Position numbers and translations under genes: made by a program. DNA of 64,000 nucleotides from Acidobacteriota bacterium. GTDB taxonomy: Bacteria; Acidobacteriota; Thermoanaerobaculia; Multivoradales; Multivoraceae. Positions within the stretch are counted from its first letter, which is position 1. Every line of letters begins with the position of its first letter. The DNA lies in assembly GCA_011525365.1 (NCBI GenBank), contig WTGQ01000002.1:193596-257595 (forward strand), read 5' to 3'. Under the pieces are notes generated by a model. The model worked only from the letters and a program-made list of their open reading frames with translations. It was not told the DNA's origin and searched no databases. Positions 8,097-14,983 of the stretch are shown here, piece after piece.

Positions 8097-10286
8097 TCAG
8101 GCAGCCGTTCCCGCTCCGGCGTTCAGCAGGTAGCGATACAGCCTCGCCGTGAGCTTCGGGTCGCTCTCCTCGAGCAGTCGCAGGGCGGAAGCGGTCAGCG
8201 TCGCGGTCGTGCAGGGCTCGTCGGCGACGACCGAGTACGCGGCTGTCGGGGCGGCGACGGGCGCCCGGGGCTCGACCGCGTCGCCCGGCCCCAGTTGGCG
8301 GCTGCGCGCGCCGGCTGCGTCGAACACGGAGGCCCGTCCGGCGGTGATCAACTGGAGCGTGTCGTTCGATTCGCCGACGCTGAGAAGAGCTTCGCCCTCG
8401 GCGTGCTCGCGACTGTCCAGCCAGTCCCGGAGATCGCCGACCAGCTCCTCGAAGAGGACCTGCCGGTCGAGGTGACGCTCCAGGTCGGCGCCCACGGCCT
8501 CCAGCAGGGAAAGCTCTCCGTGCGCATCGTCGGGCGGCTGGTAGGAGGCGATCAGCACGTCCTCGCAGTGCTCCAGCGCCTGGTCGTCATCGGGAGCGAA
8601 CACGACGCTGCCGAAGACCGGCGGCGGCAGGTTCCGCTGCAACTCCTTCTCGAGCGTTGCGGGCGCACGACTCATGACCACCTGGGTACCGGCGCGGCGA
8701 GCGGCCAGGATGAAGCGGCACATGGCGCTGACGGTGGAGAAGTCGAGGCCGGATACGGCCTTGAAGTCGAGCACGATGCACGCCGGCCGGGGCTCTTCGC
8801 CGAGGGAGGCTTGCAGCCGGTCCGCCAGCGGATAGCCGGCGCCGAAGAAGATGTAGCCCCGAAGTCTGTAGCCCTGGACCCGCGAGCCTTCGGCCCGCAG
8901 GATGGCCCGGTCCGGTATCGGGCGGACGCGATGGCTCCGCTCCTCCCGCAGGGAGAAGGTGGCGTCGACGACGTCGACCCGACTCAGGCGCACCACGAAG
9001 AAGAGGATCGTGATCAGCATGCCGATGGCGACGCCTTCGAGGAACCCCAGGGCCAGGATCGTCACGAAGATCACCAGGATGATCGCGTAGTCGCTCGCCG
9101 GCAGGCGCTTGCGGACCTTCAGCAGCCACTGGTCGATCAGTGCCACGCCGGTGAACAGCAGGACCCCGCCCATGAGCGGCACGGGCACGAGCGTGAGCAG
9201 GACATCGCCGAAGATCAGCGGCGAAGCGGTCACCACCGCCACCGCGATGCTGGTCGACTTGACGCCGGCGCCGAGCATCAGGTTCCGCAGAGACGTCGGA
9301 ACGACGTACGTGCCGGGCGGCGCGCCGCCGAGACCTGCCGCCAGGCTCCCGAGTCCCACGGCGCCGAACTCCCGGTTCCAGTCCAACTCGCGACCGGAGG
9401 CGAGTTCGATGCCGCCGATGTACAGGGCGGTGCAGAGCAGGGTCACCAGGATCAGGACGAGGATGTTCGGAACCTGGGGGCCGATCGCGCTCCAGTCGAT
9501 GCGCGCCGCATCGTCGAGTGCCATGGGAGGCCAGAGGTCCGATCCCGAGATGCCCGCGAACAGGAGGCCCCTGTCCTGCGCCTCCTGGGTCGAAACGCCG
9601 AAACGCGCCATGCCGAAATGCAGGAGGCCCGTGCCGGCGATGAAGCTCCCCGGCATCAGCAGAGGGCTGGGCCAGCGCCGGCTGGCGAAGTACAGGCCGA
9701 GGCCGTAGGCGACGCCGACGCCCCAGTTCGTGACGACGAGCGGATCGAACAGCGACGCGAGGGCTTCGGCCTCGAGTCGCACGCCCATGAGCCTCAGAGC
9801 CACGACGCAGGCGAGCCCGCCGGTGCCCGCGACGAAGCCGGACGAAACGGGGTAGGGGAAGAAGCGGACCAGGTTGGCGAGGCGGAAGCGCTCGATGACG
9901 AGGCAGCAGGCCGCCGTCGCGACCGAACCCAGAACGATGAGCGCGACCATGGTGGGAAGCAGCTCGTCGCCGGTGGCGGTGAGCGAACCGCCGATCACCC
10001 CGAGGGCGATCATCGTCGCCATCGTGGGCCCGGCGGCGGCGCCCGCGAAGCCGCTTCTGAGCCCGGTCACCACGCAGGCGGCGGCAGTACCGAACAGGAT
10101 CAGCCCGATGCCCTGGGACAGGTAGGGGGCGAGCTGTCCCGAGAAGGCCAGGCTGACAAGGGCCACCTCGCCGATGATCAGGCTGATGCCGGAGACGAAT
10201 CCGACCGTCAGCACGGTGAACGCCTTTCGGACTGTCGTGTTCGACGCGAGGCCGGCTGGCCCTCTACGGGCGGATTCTCCAGTCAT
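8097..10286 (-). CDS. SulP/SLC26-family anion transporter with STAS and cyclic-nucleotide-binding-like domains
   Basis: A 729-residue inner-membrane protein. Residues about 20-430 are strongly hydrophobic, with the many membrane spans of the SulP fold (for example FFPYPVSSGFVAGTGG). Residues about 465-570 form a STAS domain (IVLDFKAVSGLDFSTVSAM). The C-terminal 120 residues look like a degenerate cNMP-binding/Crp-like domain (ALLSVGESNDTLQLITAG, then RQLGPGDAV). SulP proteins move sulfate, bicarbonate, dicarboxylates or other anions; the substrate cannot be read from sequence. The extra C-terminal sensor suggests gating by a ligand. The gene ends 96 bases before the PKS start and begins 38 bases after the CRTAC gene ends, so it may be the last gene of a sulfatase-CRTAC-SulP unit. 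Confidence 0.88.
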   Translation of the reverse strand: MTGESARRGPAGLASNTTVRKAFTVLTVGFVSGISLIIGEVALVSLAFSGQLAPYLSQGIGLILFGTAAACVVTGLRSGFAGAAAGPTMATMIALGVIGGSLTATGDELLPTMVALIVLGSVATAACCLVIERFRLANLVRFFPYPVSSGFVAGTGGLACVVALRLMGVRLEAEALASLFDPLVVTNWGVGVAYGLGLYFASRRWPSPLLMPGSFIAGTGLLHFGMARFGVSTQEAQDRGLLFAGISGSDLWPPMALDDAARIDWSAIGPQVPNILVLILVTLLCTALYIGGIELASGRELDWNREFGAVGLGSLAAGLGGAPPGTYVVPTSLRNLMLGAGVKSTSIAVAVVTASPLIFGDVLLTLVPVPLMGGVLLFTGVALIDQWLLKVRKRLPASDYAIILVIFVTILALGFLEGVAIGMLITILFFVVRLSRVDVVDATFSLREERSHRVRPIPDRAILRAEGSRVQGYRLRGYIFFGAGYPLADRLQASLGEEPRPACIVLDFKAVSGLDFSTVSAMCRFILAARRAGTQVVMSRAPATLEKELQRNLPPPVFGSVVFAPDDDQALEHCEDVLIASYQPPDDAHGELSLLEAVGADLERHLDRQVLFEELVGDLRDWLDSREHAEGEALLSVGESNDTLQLITAGRASVFDAAGARSRQLGPGDAVEPRAPVAAPTAAYSVVADEPCTTATLTASALRLLEESDPKLTARLYRYLLNAGAGTAA

Positions 10287-10324
10287 CTCGCGCGCCCTTT
10301 CCGGGAGACTACTGCGTCCGCAGA

Positions 10325-12184
10325 CTACTCAAGCGGAGCGGCCGGTTCGCGGGAAGCGATCGCTTCTCCCTCACCCTGGACGAGCGTCCGGTACTCGCCC
10401 GGCTGCACGTCCGTCCAGCGCTCGACGGCGCCGTCCGGCCACCTGACCTCGACCTCGGTGACCAATGCACCGTCTTTGCTTCCGAGACCGACCAGCACCC
10501 GGGGGTCCCGGGCGGAGACGTAGCTGCCGTCGGTGTGGACGTGGCGCCAGATCGGGGGTGCGTCCTGCCGGTGAATCAGGACCTGGGCGCCCAGCGCGTC
10601 GCGGTCGTGGGCTACGAGCCGCAGGCCCAGCCAGGGGCGGTCCTGGCCGACCTGGTTGAGCAGCAGGCGGGTCGGCGCGTTGCTGTTGACGACGACGACG
10701 TCGAGGTCGCCGTCGTTGTCGATGTCGCCGAAGGCGGCGGCGCGGCTGACCTCGGACGACTCGAAGACCGTGCCGGCCTCGGTCGTGACGTCCGCGAACG
10801 TGCCGTCGCCGAGGTTGCGGAAGAGCTGGTCCGGCTGCCGCAGCGGGTAGGGGTCGCCTTCCCGGATCTGCGCATCGATGCCGATCACGGCGCCGTTGAC
10901 GACGAGCACGTCGAGCCAGGAGTCGTTGTCGTAGTCGATCCAGCCGATGCCGAAGGCGGTGAACGGCAGGCTCGGCGGCCCAAGCTGGGACGACGCCGAC
11001 TGGTCCCGGAACAGGCCCGCGCCGCCGTTGACGTAGAGAGTGTTCGTCTCCTGTTCCAGGTGGCTGACGACGATGTCCGGGTCGCCGTCGCCGTCGAAGT
11101 CCCCGGCGTCGACGCCCATGCCGGCTTCGGGCTGGCCTTCGCGGTTGACGGCGACTCCGGCCAGCAGGGCGTTGTCGGTGAACGTGCCGTCGCCCCGGTT
11201 GATCCAGAGCCGGTTCCACATCAGGTCGTTCGCCACGTAGAGGTCGATCCAGCGGTCGCCATTGAAGTCGGCGGCGACGGCGCCGAGCCCCGAACCGGGC
11301 TCGGTGCCGATTCCCGAGGGAGTCGACACGTCCTCGAAGGTGCCGTCGCCCCGGTTGCGGAACAGGCTGTCGGCCGCGGGCCGGTAGGCGCCGGGGGCGC
11401 AGTAGGTCATGACGCCGCTCGGTAGCGGACACGGCGTGTGGCCCTCCAGCGAGTAGTCGACGTAGTTGCCGACGTACAGGTCCAGCCAGCCGTCGCGGTC
11501 GAAGTCGAAGAACGTTGCGGCGACGGACCAGCGGGGATCGTCGGCGCCCGAGGCGGCCGTGACGTCGTCGAAGGTGCCGTCGCCGCGGTTCCGCAGCAAC
11601 TGGTTGGAACCGAAGTTCGTGACGTAGAGGTCCGTCCAGCCGTCGTTGTCGAAGTCGCCGGTGGCGACGCCCATACCGTAGCCGGCGGCTTCGATCCGGC
11701 TTGCGCCGGTGACGTCGGTGAAACGAAGCGTGGCGCCGGCGGCGCCGCCAGCTCCTGGTTTCGGCAGGTCGTTGCGATAGAGGCGATCGGTGAGCGGCGT
11801 TCCGGCAGGCGGCGGGAACGTGAGGTCCGGGCCGAGCTTCCGGCCCTGGACGAGGTAGACGTCCAGGTCGCCGTCGTTGTCGAAGTCGAACAGGGCGGCG
11901 CCGCCGCCCATGATTTCATTGAAGTAGTGCTCGCCGGACATGCCGTTGAGATAGGCGAAGTCGAGGTTGGCGGCGGGGGCGGCGTCGATGAAGATGGAGG
12001 GTTCGGTGGAGGTGGGGTCCGCGGAGTCGGGGCTCGGGCCGCAGGCGAGAAGGAGGAAAAGGGCGAGGTGATGGCACGGGCTCGCCGCTTCGCGGCCCCT
12101 TTTTCTCCGCGGGTCAGAAGACCCGCGGTCACAATGCCGGCCAGAAGGCCGGCGCACCGACAGTCGGCGCGGCGAGGGGCTCAA
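10325..12184 (-). CDS. CRTAC1-type FG-GAP/VCBS beta-propeller lipoprotein with ASPIC/UnbV C-terminus
   Basis: Up to 619 residues. The body carries repeated Ca-binding loops of DFDNDGDLDVYLV type, starting near residues 98-110 and recurring about every 50-60 residues as in FG-GAP/VCBS propellers. The C-terminus has an ASPIC/UnbV region (LGAQVLIHR, WPDGAVERWTDVQPGEYR). The lipobox is LLLAC with Cys48, so this is likely a surface or periplasmic lipoprotein. The reading frame has no usual start close to the hydrophobic core. The available starts are a TTG at 12184, overlapping the upstream sulfatase stop as TTGA, or a GTG nine codons later. The first 35 or so residues are therefore encoded by a palindromic repeat. 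The family is often paired with TPR sulfatases, as here; its exact biochemical role is unknown. Confidence 0.85.
   Translation of the reverse strand: MSPSPRRLSVRRPSGRHCDRGSSDPRRKRGREAASPCHHLALFLLLACGPSPDSADPTSTEPSIFIDAAPAANLDFAYLNGMSGEHYFNEIMGGGAALFDFDNDGDLDVYLVQGRKLGPDLTFPPPAGTPLTDRLYRNDLPKPGAGGAAGATLRFTDVTGASRIEAAGYGMGVATGDFDNDGWTDLYVTNFGSNQLLRNRGDGTFDDVTAASGADDPRWSVAATFFDFDRDGWLDLYVGNYVDYSLEGHTPCPLPSGVMTYCAPGAYRPAADSLFRNRGDGTFEDVSTPSGIGTEPGSGLGAVAADFNGDRWIDLYVANDLMWNRLWINRGDGTFTDNALLAGVAVNREGQPEAGMGVDAGDFDGDGDPDIVVSHLEQETNTLYVNGGAGLFRDQSASSQLGPPSLPFTAFGIGWIDYDNDSWLDVLVVNGAVIGIDAQIREGDPYPLRQPDQLFRNLGDGTFADVTTEAGTVFESSEVSRAAAFGDIDNDGDLDVVVVNSNAPTRLLLNQVGQDRPWLGLRLVAHDRDALGAQVLIHRQDAPPIWRHVHTDGSYVSARDPRVLVGLGSKDGALVTEVEVRWPDGAVERWTDVQPGEYRTLVQGEGEAIASREPAAPLE
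12076..12166. repeat. REP-like double hairpin between the sulfatase and CRTAC genes
   Basis: Three palindromic modules lie in a row: a GCCGC-TTCG-CGGC type stem (about 12080-12096); CCGCGGGTC-AGAA-GACCCGCGG (12107-12128); and GCCGGCC-AGAA-GGCCGGC (12136-12153) followed by GCACCGACAG. The copy near 14.65-14.73 kb is nearly identical in order and sequence. The element overlaps the N-terminal codons of the CRTAC gene. No transposase is adjacent. Confidence 0.8.
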
Positions 12185-14607
12185 CCGCGGCGTTCCAGGG
12201 CTCGGGCGGAGGCGAGTTCCCGTCGCGCTTCTTCCGGCTGGCCGAGGCGGGTGTAGATGTCGGCGAGCAGGTAGTGGCCCATGGGCGCCATGTCCGAGCC
12301 GGGGTCGAGTTCCAGGCCGGTGCGGGCGAGTTCGATCGCGCGGTCAAGCTGTTCGTTGCCGTCGACCAGGGACTTCGCCAGGAAGAAGTGGCCTACCGCG
12401 AACCCCGGGTTGATCTCGATCGATTGCTCCAGGGCTTGGGTCGCCCCGTACCGGTCCCCCAGGCTGTCGAGCAGCCTGCCGAGGTTGAACTGGACCCGGT
12501 AGCTCTGCGGGTGGACGTCTAGTTCGCGGCGGTAGAAGTCGACGGCGGCGCGCGGGTCGCCCCGCTGCTCCGCGAGCAGGGCGAGGTTGAAGTGGGCGAG
12601 CCGCACGTCCGGCTGAACTGTCAGCGCCTCCTCGAACAACTGCGCCGCGGTTGCGAGATCGGACCGGAGGAGGGCCACGGCGCCTTGACTGACGACCGCG
12701 GCGCCCATCTCCGGTGACAGGGCCGCGGCCTCCCTGAGGTGCTCCTCGGCGCCCTCCAGGTCGCCGAGGTCCACGAGCATGCGCGCGAGTTCGTAGTGGA
12801 TGATCGCGTTGCGTGGATCGAGCCGCAGGAACTCCCGGTAGCCGAGCATCGCCTCCTCCGTGGCGCCGGCCCGCCGGTAGGCGTTGGCGAGGTTGATCAC
12901 GGCGTGGGCGTAGTCGGGCTTCAGTTCGATGGCTCGCCGGTAGCTCTCGATCGCGGCGCCCGTGTCGTCGCCCCGCATCTGCTGGTCGCCGAGCCGGACC
13001 CAGGCGTCGATGACTGACGGGTCCTCGATCAGCACCCGTTCCAGGGCTTCGACGGCCGCCGGCCGGTTCCCCTTGAGCGAAGCCTCGCGGGCGTCGCGCA
13101 TCAGGTTGTAGAGGTGGATGCGGTCCTTCGGGTCGGCGAGCAGGGCCCGGTCCACGCTCTCGTCGGTAGTGCCGCCGAAACTGGCCAGATAGCCGAGGGC
13201 GGCGAGACGCGCCCGGGTTTCCGGGTCGATCTCCTCGATCGCCGCCGGCCGCGCCACGTCGGCCCATCTCGACTCGAGGGACTGGAGCATCGAGGCCATC
13301 CGGTCCGCCTCGTCGGGCCGCGCCGAGTACAGGTTGTTCCGCTCGTCCGGATCGACGGCCAGGTCGTACAACTCGGGCCGGGGCGCTGCGACGTACTTCA
13401 TGTTCTCGACCCGCAGGGCGGCGAGGTCGCTCCAGCCGTAGTGATAGCGCGGATAGACGGCTTCCGCGTAGGCCGGCAGCCGCGGCCCGGAGGCGCCCGT
13501 CAGGAGCCGGACGATGCTCGCGCCTTCGAAGGAGGAATCCCGCACCGCCTGGCCCGCGTCGACCGCCAACAGGTCGAGGACGGTCGGGGAGACGTCGACC
13601 GCCCGGACCACATCGGCGATCCTGCGGCCCCGCATCGTGTCGTAGGGCGCCCGAAGGATGAAAGGCACCCGGGTCGCCCCCTCGTAGACGAAGAAGCCGT
13701 GGCCGGATTCGCCGTGCTCGCCGAGACTCTCGCCGTGGTCTCCGATCACGATGACGACGGTGTCGTCGGCGCGCCCGTTCTGGTCGAGCCAGCCCAGCAA
13801 CCGGCCGACCTGCGAGTCGACGTAGGCGATCTCGCCGACGTATGGACGGTTCCGGTACCGCTCGGCGAACGGTGCCGGCGGTTCGTAGGGCGAGTGCGGA
13901 TCGTAGAAGTGGACCCAGGAGAAGAAGCGCGCGTCCGGGGCTTCGTCGAGCCACGCCAGCGCGGCGTCCGTCACCTCGCCCGCCGGCCGCTCGATCTCGT
14001 TCAGTGCCAGCCGGACGGTGTCGCTCAGTTCGAAGTCGTCGAAGTAGTGGTCGAAACCCTGTGCGATCCCCCACTTCGCGTCGAGCACGAACGCTCCCAC
14101 GAAGCCGCCCGTGCGCAACCCTTCGTCGCGCAGGATCTCGGCCAGGACGACGTGCTCGTCGCCCAGATAGAAAGCGCCGTTGTCCCTGACCCCGTGTGCC
14201 GGCGGGAACTGTCCGGTAAAGATCGACGCGTGCGCCGGCAAGGTCAGCGGCGCCACCGCCTCCGCCTGCTCGAACAGCACCCCCTCGGCCGCCAGCCGAT
14301 CCATGTGCGGCGTCTCGATATCAGCGAAGCCGTAAGCCCCGATCCGGTCCGCCCGGGTCGTGTCCAGCGTGATGAGCAGAAGACTCAGGTCATCAGGCCC
14401 CACCCCGGCCGGAAGCCGACCCAGCACATGCCCCGACGGCGCCGTGACCTCCCCACCGGACAGTAGGCGGACTGCCACTCCGACCAGTACAACCGCGGCA
14501 ACGGCCAGGGCCACCACAAGCCCGATCCACCGGATCGGCACGCTCCGCTTCGCCCGGCCAGTGCTCAACTCGCTGGTTTCCTCCCGGCGGGGTCGTTCGC
14601 TGCCCAT
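12181..14607 (-). CDS. Membrane-anchored sulfatase-fold hydrolase with C-terminal TPR array
   Basis: An 808-residue protein with one N-terminal membrane helix (about residues 27-49) that places the enzyme in the periplasm. Residues about 70-500 have the alkaline phosphatase/sulfatase fold: metal-ligand motif LITLDTTRAD near 79-88 and GDHGESLGEHGE near 289. The nucleophile region reads PLTLPAHASIFTG. Thr122 stands where true sulfatases have Cys or Ser for formylglycine, and His replaces the Arg of CxPxR. A Thr nucleophile is known in other members of this superfamily, so this may be a phosphoester, phosphonate or transferase-type enzyme rather than a sulfatase. Residues about 510-808 are consecutive TPR units. 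It is the first gene of a unit with the CRTAC lipoprotein (TTGA overlap). Confidence 0.88.
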   Translation of the reverse strand: MGSERPRREETSELSTGRAKRSVPIRWIGLVVALAVAAVVLVGVAVRLLSGGEVTAPSGHVLGRLPAGVGPDDLSLLLITLDTTRADRIGAYGFADIETPHMDRLAAEGVLFEQAEAVAPLTLPAHASIFTGQFPPAHGVRDNGAFYLGDEHVVLAEILRDEGLRTGGFVGAFVLDAKWGIAQGFDHYFDDFELSDTVRLALNEIERPAGEVTDAALAWLDEAPDARFFSWVHFYDPHSPYEPPAPFAERYRNRPYVGEIAYVDSQVGRLLGWLDQNGRADDTVVIVIGDHGESLGEHGESGHGFFVYEGATRVPFILRAPYDTMRGRRIADVVRAVDVSPTVLDLLAVDAGQAVRDSSFEGASIVRLLTGASGPRLPAYAEAVYPRYHYGWSDLAALRVENMKYVAAPRPELYDLAVDPDERNNLYSARPDEADRMASMLQSLESRWADVARPAAIEEIDPETRARLAALGYLASFGGTTDESVDRALLADPKDRIHLYNLMRDAREASLKGNRPAAVEALERVLIEDPSVIDAWVRLGDQQMRGDDTGAAIESYRRAIELKPDYAHAVINLANAYRRAGATEEAMLGYREFLRLDPRNAIIHYELARMLVDLGDLEGAEEHLREAAALSPEMGAAVVSQGAVALLRSDLATAAQLFEEALTVQPDVRLAHFNLALLAEQRGDPRAAVDFYRRELDVHPQSYRVQFNLGRLLDSLGDRYGATQALEQSIEINPGFAVGHFFLAKSLVDGNEQLDRAIELARTGLELDPGSDMAPMGHYLLADIYTRLGQPEEARRELASARALERRG

Positions 14608-14647
14608 GGCGGAATCCGAAGGCTAGCAGCCACTGCAAGGAGAACTC

Positions 14648-14730
14648 GGGCTCGCCGCTTCGCGGCCCTGCTTCCCCGCGGGTCAGAAGACCCGCAGTAC
14701 CGGCCGGCCAGAAGGCCGGCGCACCGACAC
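14648..14730. repeat. REP-like double hairpin upstream of the sulfatase gene
   Basis: This is a second copy of the module order seen at 12.1 kb: a CGCCGCTTCGCGGC stem (about 14652-14667), GCGGGTC-AGAA-GACCCGC (14678-14695), and GCCGGCC-AGAA-GGCCGGC (14703-14720) followed by GCACCGACA. It lies 40-120 bases before the sulfatase start. It could affect that gene's leader RNA, or terminate transcription arriving from the TonB-receptor gene. Confidence 0.8.
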
Positions 14731-14765
14731 GCGGTAGCCGTTTCGGTGCCCGACGAGTTCCAGCC

Positions 14766-14935
14766 TGCCGAGGGGCGGAGGAGAGGGTCGCAGCGAGGCT
14801 GTCGGCAAGCGACGCCCTGCACCCTCTCATCGTCCGACAGCCAACCGGAGCGCAGCCGACCGCAGCGAGCACTCCCCTCTCATCCATCCGGCAAGTGCGA
14901 GCGGCCGCTGAGACCCTCTCCTCCGCCCCTCGGCA
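14766..14935. repeat. 170-bp element ending in perfect 24-bp inverted repeats
   Basis: The arms at 14766-14789 (TGCCGAGGGGCGGAGGAGAG plus GGTC) and 14912-14935 are exact reverse complements. Smaller nested complementarity lies inside (GGCTGTCGG about 14797-14805 against CCGACAGCC about 14845). It falls in the 376-base gap after the TonB-receptor stop (14984) on the minus strand. It may be a large terminator-like hairpin or a non-autonomous inverted-repeat element. It carries no open frame of its own. Confidence 0.7.
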
Positions 14936-14983
14936 GGCGGGTGCAACCTCCGTCGCACCCGCCGTGCCGCCGCGCGGCGCAGC

